DNA from: a virus
DNA: 64,000 nt
Reading direction: 5' to 3' (one strand)
IMG/VR virus record: IMGVR_UViG_3300045581_000594
Location: 1-64,000 of that record
Both the position numbers and the translations under genes were made by a program. This document shows, in pieces, positions 27,127-35,832 of this stretch. The stretch's first letter is position 1. The number at the start of each line of letters is the position of its first letter. The notes under the pieces are model-generated. The model made no database searches, was not told the DNA's origin, and worked only from the letters and a program-made list of their open reading frames with translations.

Positions 27127-27217
27127 CTTCGACGATGATGCCCCCTACGAATAGGAGGTACACCCCGAGAATTGAAGCAGCGAACAGAACGGAAAGGGCG
27201 GCGACCAAAGAGGTCAT
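27026..27217 (-). CDS. Small membrane protein (63 aa)
   Basis: ATG 27217 overlaps the stop of the upstream gene (ATGA) and has a strong AAGGAGG 4 nt before it, rare in this window. The product has one N-terminal membrane segment (VAALSVLFAASILGVYLLFVGGIIVEV) and a basic tail. Its 3' part overlaps the end of the giant gene on the other strand by 101 nt, which is unusual for phage genes. Confidence 0.5.
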   Translation of the reverse strand: MTSLVAALSVLFAASILGVYLLFVGGIIVEVSRSLRRRSQAASQHNQSGLGIWDRHSPPPPEL

Positions 27218-27426
27218 GCGTCCTCCTTCTTCATTACGAATTTGCACTGTCCTCTTTCGGTGGAGCCTGATTGGTGCAGATACCATCTGCCCATCTTCGG
27301 TTTGTTCAGCACCTCAGGGTTGCACTTACATCGTTTGGTAGCCCTGTGGGTATGAACCCCATACAAGGGGATCACGTGGGTTACTGTTATCTGTCTCTTG
27401 GTTTGTTTCTTTGTTTGTTTTGTCAT
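27214..27426 (-). CDS. Small phage protein with HVIPL...CNPE motif
   Basis: A 70-residue basic protein. The block HVIPLYGVHTHRATKRCKCNPEV matches the pattern HVxPLxDxxxH...CxCNP that I remember from small phage proteins. The Cys/His arrangement (H, H, C-x-C) could bind a metal. The function is unknown. It is the upstream partner of the small membrane protein. Confidence 0.65.
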   Translation of the reverse strand: MTKQTKKQTKRQITVTHVIPLYGVHTHRATKRCKCNPEVLNKPKMGRWYLHQSGSTERGQCKFVMKKEDA

Positions 27427-27429
27427 AGA

Positions 27430-27855
27430 TTAGGAATGCTTGAAGTTGATGAATGAGATTGCGAGTTTGTTGATACTGTCAAGGATGACGGATACGGGCA
27501 TGGATTCATACGCAGCGGCTACCTCATACGAGTCTTGGTCTTTGTCCTCGTAAGCCATCAGCTCGCTCAATTCCTCCATACTCAGCGTGTCATCCCAGTT
27601 GTGAAGATAGTGGCTGGCTGCCTCGTTGAACGCCTCGGCATGCAGGGGTTTTGAAAGATCCAGTCTTGATGGATTCTTTCTGTCACTCACCTCATAGCTT
27701 AGGTCAACGATGGATACGCCGGATGCCTCCCTCCCCGTGTACGCTTCACTGCAAAGGTTGGGCGGTATCCGGTTCAGTTGTTCCATCAGCACACCTACGT
27801 GCTCTGGAAAGCAGGAGTAGGTCACGTCTATTGTCAGTCTGAGTTTTGATTTCAT
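27430..27855 (-). CDS. Hypothetical protein (141 aa)
   Basis: An acidic soluble protein with an N-terminal beta strand pair (KLRLTIDVTYSCFPEHVGVLMEQLNR) and a helical C-terminus. It is in series with the small genes on either side. No domain is recognised. Confidence 0.6.
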   Translation of the reverse strand: MKSKLRLTIDVTYSCFPEHVGVLMEQLNRIPPNLCSEAYTGREASGVSIVDLSYEVSDRKNPSRLDLSKPLHAEAFNEAASHYLHNWDDTLSMEELSELMAYEDKDQDSYEVAAAYESMPVSVILDSINKLAISFINFKHS

Positions 27856-27867
27856 TGTGGTTCGGGG

Positions 27868-28125
27868 TCATAGGTTAGCCTCGTCCAGCTTGTCGATTAC
27901 CCAGTCGTTGAGTTCGTTACGAAGAGCGGAGTCATTGCTCTGGGCGGCGGCCATGATGCTGTCAAGAAACGTCTGCCTGAGTCTCGGCAACATGAGCTCC
28001 ACTCCTTTGATGGATATGGTGTTCACGTAAGCGATGATGGCGAGGTGTCCTGTTGTGCGGTGGGCTATTCTCTCAAGGGTGATTAGGCATACGCCTGCGT
28101 CGAATGTTTGTTTAATCTGAGTCAT
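27868..28125 (-). CDS. Hypothetical protein (85 aa)
   Basis: A small mixed alpha/beta protein; its C-terminal half (LPRLRQTFLDSIMAAAQ...DKLDEANL) is helical. The leader before the ATG is A-rich (AACAACCAAAAACATT), with no Shine-Dalgarno sequence. The function is unknown. Confidence 0.55.
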   Translation of the reverse strand: MTQIKQTFDAGVCLITLERIAHRTTGHLAIIAYVNTISIKGVELMLPRLRQTFLDSIMAAAQSNDSALRNELNDWVIDKLDEANL

Positions 28126-28139
28126 AATGTTTTTGGTTG

Positions 28140-28949
28140 TTAATAGGATTGGAATTTGGACATGTGTGCTAAGGCTTTGCCCAGAGCGTTATCTGGGTAG
28201 CCGTATTTTTCTGTCATACGAATCATGTTCTTTATGGCTTCTGATTCGAAATGTTTCAAGCCCCGAACTAAGAATTGATCGGTGCTTAGTTTATCTACAT
28301 GGGCGGGGTCGTCTCCACGAGGGGATACCCAGTTGTGGGGTCCCTCAGCGGTAGCACGATCGAGCCATATCGATTGTAGCAGTCTGATGGTGCGAGACCT
28401 GTTCTCCGAACTCAGATCATTCACCTCCTTTCTACTTATGTAGAGCAGCAGATCCATCGATAGCGTGAGCGGGGTAGCCGCCGCATCGAAACGATCATAC
28501 TGAAATGCCAGAGGGAACGTGGAGCCTATCGTATCCAGTTTGTTTAGCTGCGCTATAGTCTCAGGAGACCACGCCCTGAACCACGACTGACCTATCGCCA
28601 CTAGAGAAGTCGTACCTGACTGCTGCCCGACGGAGTACGGGTTCACGATTAGCTTGCCGTGTCTTCGGGAGAATATGCCTAGGACTGTTGTTTCATGGGG
28701 GTGCACCCATATCAAGCAAGAGCCGGAGCAGACCAGCGAGCATCCGGAATATGCAGCTGTTTTTCCTTTGGCTCGTCTCTTTAGGGCGGATATCCATATG
28801 TCTTTGGCCGGAAACTCCAGAAGCATATTGGCAGAAGATGCTTCGTCGAGAAGCATCGAGGCCCATAGCCTGACGCGTTCCTCGTCGCACTCGCGTTTCG
28901 CATACTTCTGGAAGATATCGGCGGATGGTATGTTGTGTGGTCGGCTCAT
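28140..28949 (-). CDS. Hypothetical protein downstream of the VWA gene (269 aa)
   Basis: A soluble protein with central beta-rich segments around a Cys-containing stretch (YSGCSLVCSGSCLIWVHPHE, about 83-102). It is immediately downstream of the VWA-metallopeptidase gene (3-nt gap) and carries the AGACAAA leader box shared across this region. It may be a partner or substrate of the MoxR-VWA module; no motif supports more than that. Confidence 0.6.
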   Translation of the reverse strand: MSRPHNIPSADIFQKYAKRECDEERVRLWASMLLDEASSANMLLEFPAKDIWISALKRRAKGKTAAYSGCSLVCSGSCLIWVHPHETTVLGIFSRRHGKLIVNPYSVGQQSGTTSLVAIGQSWFRAWSPETIAQLNKLDTIGSTFPLAFQYDRFDAAATPLTLSMDLLLYISRKEVNDLSSENRSRTIRLLQSIWLDRATAEGPHNWVSPRGDDPAHVDKLSTDQFLVRGLKHFESEAIKNMIRMTEKYGYPDNALGKALAHMSKFQSY

Positions 28950-28952
28950 ATC

Positions 28953-30389
28953 TTATTTGTCTTGTAGTTCAATTACTTCTCCGAACGGATAGTCGCCCGC
29001 CGTCAGACCTGTGGACAGCCACAGGACGGGGTAGTCAGGGGACACCAAGTATCTGAGATCATCGGCGTAGCCGTCCGTGAGGTAGACCAACACGTCGGGA
29101 GTGTCGACATGGTCCCTGACCCAGTCGAACGCTGGCTGGAACTTTGTACCGCCACCGCCCTTGAGCGACGCAGGCACGGGGTCTCCGGTCTGCAATGACA
29201 CCGAGTCACACACGACATGGGACACGGACAGGAGGTGCATGTTCTCTGGGTGCAGCTCATCGAGACAGTCGGACGCTGCCGAAAGGAAGCGTGAGTAGGT
29301 GTCTTGACCGATCGAGCCGGACGTATCTAGGACGAACACGATGTCACCACACTTCTTGCCACGACGTCCGCATGAGATGAGCTTGGTCGTGATGAATGAC
29401 GGGACATCCATAGGTGAGTTCCAACCCTGCGCGGATCTCTTATGCAGCCACTCGCGTAACTGGTTGGCCCAGTCGAGTGCGGAGAATGCCTTGCGGTGAT
29501 CGGCGACACGTGTCCCGAGCGACCCCGAAGATGAACGCTGGGCATGGTCGATCATGTCGGCAATGAAGATGCGCTCGTTGTCGGCTTCCGTCTCGGCGAT
29601 GACTGTTTCCCTGTCCTCGTCGTCAGGTAAGTCCATCGTGTCTTCACTTCCAGTGCCCGGAAATTTGGACATGTCAACGGAGTCATCGTCTGCATCGGCC
29701 TCGCCTGAGCCACCGCTCTGTGAGTCGGTGTCAGCGTCAGCATCAGCATCAGCATCAGCATCCGCCCCCTCCGTGGTATCGGTATCGGTATCATCGTCCC
29801 CGTCACAGGAATCAGGGTACAGGTTGCCGTCATCGTCGCCAGCCTCTGAGTCGTCGGCGTCATCCTCGTCAGGCAGAGGCGGGGCAGGCGGTGGAGGGGG
29901 CTGGTTCGCCTGCTCTCTACGCTTCTCCGATTGGAGCTTGCGGTACAACTCCTCGGCCGACATCTCCTTGGGGAGGGTGCGGTCGAGCAGTGCGCCCTCG
30001 ATGATAGGGAATACCTCCCGACCGATCGTCTTGTTCTGCTCGTCGATCAGCAGGTTGATGATGTAGTCGGCAGCCACGTTGGCCAGCTTCCTGTCGGAGA
30101 GCGGCATCAAACGCCAGCTGTGACCGAGCAGTCCGTGCAACGCCTCGTGGACGAGCAGGAAAGCGATGAGCCCTGATCCGTTAGGCATCTTGGAGAGATG
30201 GTCTATCGCCTTGGGGTTGAGGTATAGCGTCTTCCCGTTCGTTGCGCCGAAGGGAACTGTCGATGTCCACTCCCATTGGAAGGACATGAGTTTGGCGTAA
30301 GCCACTTGGTAGTATCGCGCCGTCGTGCGAAGTGCGGTTGCCATAGCACTCTCACGGGGGAACGATGATGGATCTATTATCTTATTCAT
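28953..30389 (-). CDS. Metallopeptidase-like plus VWA domain protein (DUF2201/CoxE-like)
   Basis: A 478-residue protein. The N-terminal domain has a zincin signature HEALH (81-85) with a further His at 90, as in the DUF2201 putative metallopeptidase domain. A Pro/acidic low-complexity linker (about 165-275) includes Asp-Ala repeats encoded by a 6-bp tandem repeat (29739-29762). The C-terminal VWA domain has a MIDAS start DTSGS (from D355) and a YLTDG strand. Proteins of this type work with MoxR AAA ATPases, and such a gene lies two genes upstream. Comparable MoxR/VWA pairs are found in N4-like phages. The exact target is unknown. Confidence 0.85.
   Translation of the reverse strand: MNKIIDPSSFPRESAMATALRTTARYYQVAYAKLMSFQWEWTSTVPFGATNGKTLYLNPKAIDHLSKMPNGSGLIAFLLVHEALHGLLGHSWRLMPLSDRKLANVAADYIINLLIDEQNKTIGREVFPIIEGALLDRTLPKEMSAEELYRKLQSEKRREQANQPPPPPAPPLPDEDDADDSEAGDDDGNLYPDSCDGDDDTDTDTTEGADADADADADADTDSQSGGSGEADADDDSVDMSKFPGTGSEDTMDLPDDEDRETVIAETEADNERIFIADMIDHAQRSSSGSLGTRVADHRKAFSALDWANQLREWLHKRSAQGWNSPMDVPSFITTKLISCGRRGKKCGDIVFVLDTSGSIGQDTYSRFLSAASDCLDELHPENMHLLSVSHVVCDSVSLQTGDPVPASLKGGGGTKFQPAFDWVRDHVDTPDVLVYLTDGYADDLRYLVSPDYPVLWLSTGLTAGDYPFGEVIELQDK
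29739..29762. repeat. AGCATC hexamer microsatellite inside the VWA gene
   Basis: Four consecutive AGCATC units flanked by one AGCGTC variant encode alternating Asp-Ala. Changes of copy number stay in frame, so the acidic linker length could vary between strains. Confidence 0.8.
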
Positions 30390-30445
30390 TTTGTTTACTT
30401 TTTATTTGTCTTATTCATTTAGGCAGGACAGCCTGCCCGTCTCTA

Positions 30446-31315
30446 TTACAGCCCCAAACTGGCCAATGTGGCATCAGCCTGCTTGACAATCTGGTCTGCC
30501 TTCGAAGCGATCGTCCCACGGGAGGACTCGTCGACTCCGCCAGTGCCTGCAGCGATCACCTCGGCAGAGGAGTCGAGCAGATCATTGATCTCGGGCAGAT
30601 CCATGACGTTGAGATCACGCACACGGCGGACTTCGTCACGCAGCTTGTCGAACTGCGAGAGGTGCAGTCGCTTGGCGTTACGCAGGCGGTCGATGAACTC
30701 AACCAAGGTGTCACGCAGGTCAAGGACAGGACCGCTGTGTGCTTGACGCAGCATGTCGTCGATGTGTGCCTGTGATTCGGCACGTACCCTGTTGGCTACC
30801 TCGTCGGCCACACCCTTGAGGACACTGTCCTGCAGGGAGACGTGGCTGTTGACGATGGTGAGGGTCATCGTGAACTTGGAAGCAACCTCGGTGGCGGACG
30901 GGATGGTCACCTCGTCGGCGAACTTGCCGAGACGTAGACGCAGTCCGTTCATCAGGGTGGGGTAGGTTGCCACGATGTCCTCACGCACAGTGTCAAGCTC
31001 AAGCATGGCATCGTCGTAGATATTCTGGGCTGTGGCAATTTCCTTGACAGGCAGGTAGAACCCGCCCGTCCGACACGGCAACCCGAGGCGACGGAGGCTG
31101 ACCCCTGTGCGTTGCAGCAGGGAGATAGCACGTCCGATCGCTGTTCCTCTCGCCGTGAGTACGGTGTTGTAGACCCGAGCAGCTTGACGCTCTGCTCCCG
31201 CATCGGTCGTGACCCGAGCGGTGGCTGAGCGGTTCAGTGCGTTGGTCGCAGGTGCGCTGGTATTGTAGTAGGCAAGCACGAGGCTGTGCACTTTGTTTAT
31301 CTGGTTGTCTTTCAT
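30446..31315 (-). CDS. Helical protein between MoxR and VWA genes (DUF3150-like?)
   Basis: A 289-residue, almost entirely helical protein with a long heptad-rich central region (HIDDMLRQAHSGP, RLRNAKRLHLSQFDKLRDEVRR). It sits between the AAA ATPase and the VWA gene, where DUF3150 proteins are found in other phages; the resemblance is in position and helical character, not checked by alignment. It is likely the third component of the AAA-VWA machine, perhaps a scaffold linking the two. Confidence 0.65.
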   Translation of the reverse strand: MKDNQINKVHSLVLAYYNTSAPATNALNRSATARVTTDAGAERQAARVYNTVLTARGTAIGRAISLLQRTGVSLRRLGLPCRTGGFYLPVKEIATAQNIYDDAMLELDTVREDIVATYPTLMNGLRLRLGKFADEVTIPSATEVASKFTMTLTIVNSHVSLQDSVLKGVADEVANRVRAESQAHIDDMLRQAHSGPVLDLRDTLVEFIDRLRNAKRLHLSQFDKLRDEVRRVRDLNVMDLPEINDLLDSSAEVIAAGTGGVDESSRGTIASKADQIVKQADATLASLGL

Positions 31316-31355
31316 AATGTTGGTTCAGTCTTATTGGTTTAGGATAGATGTTTGA

Positions 31356-32450
31356 TTAGCCGACGATCAGGTCATGGCTGCGGGCATGCTCATCGAGCGG
31401 GATACCACGACGGACACTTGCCCGTGCGCCGTATTCGCGGATGTCACCACGGCAGCGGAGCAGCAGCGACACGAGCCAATCGAACTTGCCACCAGCCACA
31501 GCCACACCGAGGTCATCGAAGCCGACGTGGGCAGACGCAAGGCAGCAGCTCACCAAGGCGAACTGTGCGGCGGCATCCTCGGGGATGACGAACGAGTCGG
31601 GATCTTTACGCAGGGAGGCAATGTCAGGTAGCTTGTCCACGTGCTGGAGGAATCCACGGAAGGCGAGGGTGGTCGCCTTGCCTACGCAGGATTCCACGTG
31701 CTTGAAGTATGCCTCCTTGTGGGTCAAACGGTAAGGCTCGGCGAGGGCTACCTTCTCCCATTGGCGGGGGCATGGGTGGGGTGAGCCATCGTAGGGCATC
31801 TTGGTCGGAGGACAGAAGTGATCGACGTTCTCCCCGTAGTTGTGGGTGAACTTGAGGAAGGCCATCACATGAGACCCTGAGTTGACGAGAGCGGGCTGTG
31901 TCTCAGCCCACGCCAACCAGTCGCCGATGTCGGGAAGCAGGGTGTACTTGGCGCAACGTGTGGTAAATGGGGCTTCCTCCACCTTGGCTGCCGTTCCGTC
32001 AATCCGTCTGTTGCCAAGAGCAACGACACGGATGTTGCTGCCTAAGACGTGAGTGCCCACCCTTGGCTTACCCTGTGCAGGATACAGGGATCGGAGCAGG
32101 GCACGAACCTCACGCTCGTAGTCATTGATCTCGTCGAGCACAAGCAGGACGGGGCGGTCACCGACACGTGCTTCGGTCGGCCATTGGACGGGAGCATAGA
32201 ACTCCATGTCGCCGTTGTCCTGCGGGTTACCATAACCGAGGCACTCGGTCGGGGCTGCGCCGTTGAGGTTGACATACCAGAGCTCACGACCTGTCAGGTC
32301 AGGGAGCACCTTGCATGCGATGGATGTCTTGCCTGCGCCGCCGGGCCCTTCAAGGAACAGGAAGTTGCCGACTTCGAAGGCGATCTGTGCCTGCAATGGG
32401 ACTTGGGCGGGGGTAATAACTGGGGCTGTATTTACTGTATTGGTATTCAT
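31356..32450 (-). CDS. MoxR-family AAA ATPase
   Basis: I choose ATG 32450 (MNTNTVNT), preceded by the A-rich leader AAACAAA; a longer frame starts at 32531. The 364-residue protein has Walker A GPGGAGKT (35-42) and Walker B VLLVLDE (101-107), followed by a sensor-like VVALGNRR. MoxR ATPases remodel partner proteins together with VWA proteins, here very likely 28953-30389. A short sequence resembling the heptamer repeat lies inside the coding region near 32083 (encoding LYPAQG). Confidence 0.85.
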   Translation of the reverse strand: MNTNTVNTAPVITPAQVPLQAQIAFEVGNFLFLEGPGGAGKTSIACKVLPDLTGRELWYVNLNGAAPTECLGYGNPQDNGDMEFYAPVQWPTEARVGDRPVLLVLDEINDYEREVRALLRSLYPAQGKPRVGTHVLGSNIRVVALGNRRIDGTAAKVEEAPFTTRCAKYTLLPDIGDWLAWAETQPALVNSGSHVMAFLKFTHNYGENVDHFCPPTKMPYDGSPHPCPRQWEKVALAEPYRLTHKEAYFKHVESCVGKATTLAFRGFLQHVDKLPDIASLRKDPDSFVIPEDAAAQFALVSCCLASAHVGFDDLGVAVAGGKFDWLVSLLLRCRGDIREYGARASVRRGIPLDEHARSHDLIVG

Positions 32451-32538
32451 TTTGTTTTGTTTTTGTCTTTTGAAGTGCCCTTGGCGGGATGCCTCGGGCT
32501 GAGATTTGCATATGGTATTGGGTTTGTCCAATTATTTT

Positions 32539-33789
32539 TTACTCGGTGATGACTTCCCCGTCAACAGAGGCAATGCCAGCGTCGCAGGAGTTGGCCAGCC
32601 GACCGAGGAGCTGGTTGGATAGGGTGTTGAGCCCGTCGAAGTCCTCGTCGTAGCCATAGGTTACGAGCAGGTCGATGACGGCTGTCCTAGACAGGTCAAG
32701 GTTACGGAAGATATCTCTGCCGATGTAGTCGGGGATACCATCGTCGATGGTGCATGCCTTCGGGGGCAACAGATCCTCCTCGAACGCCCACGAACGGGAG
32801 CTGGGCTGTCGAAGCTCCATAGAGGCGAGCCTCTGCTGGATCGTGCTGGTGTTCGAGTCGGATATCTCTACTCCCCAATTCGATTTCTTCTTGGGGCTGG
32901 AGAAGTAACGGAAGTTATCGACGGGGGTGTGTGCCCAGACCTGACCGCCAAGCAGGGTCGCTGCCTCGTAGGCGAGGGAGCAGGCAACGTCGAGCTGGCT
33001 GAGCAGGACATACTCACTGTCACAGTGGGGCATGTGGTAGCCGGAGCTGATGTTGACCATGCTGACCTGCAGCCCACGATTGGCGAGCTCGCCGATGTCG
33101 GTGATGCTGCCATACGCCTCCGAGTGGTTGTTGTCGATGGCTGTCGGCAGGTTGAGCATGGCAGCAAAGAACTCGTCGCTCGAACAATCCATGCCGTTGG
33201 TCTCACGGATGATGTCCATCGTGCGGTTGTTGCGGTCGGCTTGGATGACGAAGGACGCATGCTTGAACCACGACAGTGGCACACTACCGCTGCCGAGACA
33301 CCCGACTTCCTCGTCACGGACAAACACCACAGTCACATGGTCGAGGCGGTGGAGCATCTGCATGGCTACGTAGATACCGCACTTGTCGTCACCGCCGACA
33401 CCTGCAGGGGCATCGTTGGCATCGATGGCAGACAGCTCGTCGCCGTCAACCACCAGCTCCATGAACGGGGCATAGTCGTGCACCTGATCGAGGTGGGCTA
33501 GGAAGTAGGGGTGAGGGCCTGATGCGTCACCCTTGCGGATGAGCATGTTGCCCGCCTTCCTGACCACAGTGCACCCCTCGGGGGCGAGGGCAGTCAGGGC
33601 AGCGATCATGTGATCGTTGCACTTCTTCATCTTGCTGGGGTTCTGGAGGATGAAGATGTCGTTAATCATCTGCATGTCGATGAACTCCATAGACTGGGTA
33701 GTCCGTTGGATGAAACGCTTGCCCGCACTACGTTCGTTACGGCGGGAGAACAGGCGATGTTTTGATTTTGATTTTGATTTCTTGTACAT
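32539..33789 (-). CDS. M20/M28-like zinc metallopeptidase
   Basis: A 416-residue protein with what looks like a complete co-catalytic zinc site: HLDQVHD (H99, D101), GVGGDDKCG (D134), the catalytic and ligand pair DEEVG (E160, E161), D185 in IQADRN, and SSGYHMPHCDSEY (H252/H255). The order H, D, EE, D, H is that of M20/M28/M42 aminopeptidases, with the best feel for PepT-like tripeptidases. The first 30 residues are very basic (KKSKSKSKHRLFSRR), which is not part of the usual enzyme. Metabolic peptidases are uncommon in phages. It lies directly upstream of the MoxR gene on the same strand. Confidence 0.85.
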   Translation of the reverse strand: MYKKSKSKSKHRLFSRRNERSAGKRFIQRTTQSMEFIDMQMINDIFILQNPSKMKKCNDHMIAALTALAPEGCTVVRKAGNMLIRKGDASGPHPYFLAHLDQVHDYAPFMELVVDGDELSAIDANDAPAGVGGDDKCGIYVAMQMLHRLDHVTVVFVRDEEVGCLGSGSVPLSWFKHASFVIQADRNNRTMDIIRETNGMDCSSDEFFAAMLNLPTAIDNNHSEAYGSITDIGELANRGLQVSMVNISSGYHMPHCDSEYVLLSQLDVACSLAYEAATLLGGQVWAHTPVDNFRYFSSPKKKSNWGVEISDSNTSTIQQRLASMELRQPSSRSWAFEEDLLPPKACTIDDGIPDYIGRDIFRNLDLSRTAVIDLLVTYGYDEDFDGLNTLSNQLLGRLANSCDAGIASVDGEVITE

Positions 33790-33815
33790 ATTTTTGTTTG
33801 TTTAGTTGTAAGATA

Positions 33816-33866
33816 GGCTCGCTCTGACGCTGTGCCTCCCAGCGTTAATCACTTCGGGGTGATTAG
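33816..33866 (+). repeat. Two-stem repeat element, copy 1
   Basis: In plus orientation: GGCTCGCTCTG, stem ACGCTG-N7-CAGCGT, then TAATCAC-N6-GTGATTA (33846-33865). The TTA at 33863 is the stop codon of the 514-aa gene. The next minus-strand gene starts 27 nt further on. Confidence 0.8.
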
Positions 33867-35407
33867 GCATCCGCTTCTGTGTTACCGCAGATCAGTACGA
33901 TCTCGTTGTCCTCGGTGCGGGTCAGTGAGTGGTGGAACACCCGTCCGTCGGCGAGTGTGACACTGTCATCAACAAGCACCATCTGCTCGTCCGCAGTCAT
34001 GATCGCATTGTCCATGTGGCAGGACTCCCTTGTGTAATGCAGAGGGGAGAGATAGACGAGGTGGTCGTCGTGGATACGACCATCCCTAGTTGAGAGGGTC
34101 GTGTCGCCAAACCTGACGTACCCTTCATAGTAGGGGACGTAGACTGCTTGGCTCTCCTCTATCTCCTCACCGAAGATATCCTCTACCATCGACTCAGGCT
34201 CCTCAACATCAAGCGAGCCGTCGGTGTTGTCAAGCTCGGAGAGTTTGTGGCAAGGCCTGTCATCCCTGTTGGAGAGCATGCCATCGTCATACCAGTGACG
34301 GAGGGAGTCAATGTATGGGACATTGTCGTAGACGCATAGGGTGCTCGGTGTCGGGATAGACAGCAAGCGATAGGACAGATCGTTGGCAAAACCATCGGTG
34401 TGATACACACACTTGACGATGTTCTCGTCACGGAGGAACTGCCTGACGGCATCGATCGCCTTCTGTGGGTGGCAGGAGTTGATACGCACACAGTAGACCC
34501 GATCAAGGTGATACTGCCCGTTGTCGTGCCATACCAGAGCACGCCCGCAGTGTGCACCATTGACCTTGATGAGCATCATGGACAAACGACCAGCACGTTG
34601 GAGGTCGTCATACAGGGCGAAGTAGGTGTAATCCTTGCCTGACATGCAGCTGCCCAGATCTATCTCCTCGTCTGCTTCCCAGTCGGAATAGACTTCACTG
34701 ATGCAAGTCCCGTCAGGTATCCACTCCGCAGTGTATTGCTTGACCGCAAGGATAGAGTCAATCTGAGACAGCCAGAGGTTGGTGGCTGCCGTGTCAAGCG
34801 GTGGTAGTTCGTAACGCTTGAGCCACTTGTTGATTGTGGCAACCGGACGCCCCGCACAGGCTACAGGAATGTGATGGGAGTATGACGGGTATTGGAGGGT
34901 AGCCTCGACAGGTCGGAATCCCCGCATGGTCTTCGAGTCGAAGACAGAAGGAGGCAGATCAGGCAGCATGGTAGTGAGCTGCTTGAGTCCTTCTTCGGAG
35001 GAGATCAGGCTGTCCAGATCCACGCCCTGCTTGACACTACCAGCCCTGTCACCCGTTGGCTCGATGGGTGGCATCAAACGCAAGGTCATATCCCCACCTC
35101 GTGGATGAGCGAGCCGGATGGAGGTGATCGGCGTGATGGGCTGCCATCCGTCATTGTGACTCTCGGCGTCGATGGTTGTGCGGACAGTGAACGGGGCGAG
35201 CAGGGTGTCCTTGTTCTTGAAGACAAAGGGCTGCTTCCTCGCCAGTGCGTAGACATGGCAGTAAGTGCCCAGCTCCGGTTTGGTCGAGCGGATATGCCTA
35301 GCTAGGTGGTTAGTGAGCATGTCCCATGTCACCTCGGAGGCTTGGGTGATGGCTTCTTCATCTTCGGCGTTGCGTTTGGCGTTTTCGTATTCTTCAATGA
35401 TGTTCAT
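33863..35407 (-). CDS. Unknown phage protein with SCM...GRALVW...DRVY motif (514 aa)
   Basis: The C-terminal half contains SCMSGKDY, then about 30 residues later GRALVWHDNGQYHLDRVYCV. This block order is one I remember from many uncharacterised phage proteins, usually with a following helix as here (AIDAVRQFLRDENI). The C-terminal region is beta-rich and acidic. No catalytic site is recognised. The leader has two AGACAAA boxes, and the stop codon is inside the two-stem repeat. Confidence 0.65.
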   Translation of the reverse strand: MNIIEEYENAKRNAEDEEAITQASEVTWDMLTNHLARHIRSTKPELGTYCHVYALARKQPFVFKNKDTLLAPFTVRTTIDAESHNDGWQPITPITSIRLAHPRGGDMTLRLMPPIEPTGDRAGSVKQGVDLDSLISSEEGLKQLTTMLPDLPPSVFDSKTMRGFRPVEATLQYPSYSHHIPVACAGRPVATINKWLKRYELPPLDTAATNLWLSQIDSILAVKQYTAEWIPDGTCISEVYSDWEADEEIDLGSCMSGKDYTYFALYDDLQRAGRLSMMLIKVNGAHCGRALVWHDNGQYHLDRVYCVRINSCHPQKAIDAVRQFLRDENIVKCVYHTDGFANDLSYRLLSIPTPSTLCVYDNVPYIDSLRHWYDDGMLSNRDDRPCHKLSELDNTDGSLDVEEPESMVEDIFGEEIEESQAVYVPYYEGYVRFGDTTLSTRDGRIHDDHLVYLSPLHYTRESCHMDNAIMTADEQMVLVDDSVTLADGRVFHHSLTRTEDNEIVLICGNTEADA

Positions 35408-35540
35408 TGTGTTTGTCTTTCTATTTGTATTTGTCTAGTTTCTGATTACACACCATGTGTCATCAGACAGGAAGGCACATCGGGGGATATGCCCTCGTGT
35501 CTGATCCTTAATCACCCAGAAGTGATTAAGGATACAGGGT
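35408..35540. other. Intergenic region with leader, hairpin and heptamers
   Basis: It contains the AGACAAA leader of the 514-aa gene, the hairpin 35506-35531 and a heptamer cluster. It has no coding potential on either strand. Confidence 0.6.
35506..35531 (+). repeat. Stem-2-only hairpin with perfect 10-bp stem
   Basis: CCTTAATCAC and GTGATTAAGG pair perfectly around a 6-nt loop. It is the second stem of the two-stem element without the first. It abuts heptamers GGATACA GGGTTCA. Confidence 0.8.
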
Positions 35541-35807
35541 TCAGGGTTTTCTTCTCATCATTGATTCCACCGAAGTGATAGCCACCAACAGGGAGTCGGC
35601 GGATGTCACTTCGTAGACGGCGGGGACTTCACCCAAGCAGCAGAATCCACTTGTATTTCCGACACCTACGTAGAACGTATCGTCGGAGTAGAGGTGGATG
35701 ATTACTTCTTCATGGGCATCTGATCGTGTCTCCCTCAGCTGAAGGAGCAGGCGGTTCATGACTTTGCGAATGAGCCATGAGGCTAATACATTTTGTAGGT
35801 ATCTCAT
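35541..35807 (-). CDS. Hypothetical protein (88 aa)
   Basis: The long frame open in this region is mostly a shadow of the 212-aa gene. I take the start as ATG 35807 (MRYLQNVLASW). The protein has a helical N-terminus (IRKVMNRLLLQLRET) and beta strands (EVIIHLYSDDTFYVGVG). Heptamer repeats lie directly upstream of the ATG (CCTGAACCCTGTAACC), and the TGA stop is formed by another heptamer unit. Confidence 0.6.
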   Translation of the reverse strand: MRYLQNVLASWLIRKVMNRLLLQLRETRSDAHEEVIIHLYSDDTFYVGVGNTSGFCCLGEVPAVYEVTSADSLLVAITSVESMMRRKP

Positions 35808-35810
35808 ATA

Positions 35811-35832
35811 GGTTACAGGGTTCAGGTTACGG
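35811..35832. repeat. Heptamer repeat cluster between two genes
   Basis: The units GGTTACA GGGTTCA GGTTACG fill the gap between two minus genes. The TTA of the last unit is the stop of the 212-aa gene. Confidence 0.75.

Noticed and set aside
29554-30066. A 170-residue Ser-rich plus frame over the VWA gene
   Set aside because: It is the antisense of the Asp-rich linker and the low-complexity repeat; the sense strand encodes HEALH and VWA motifs.
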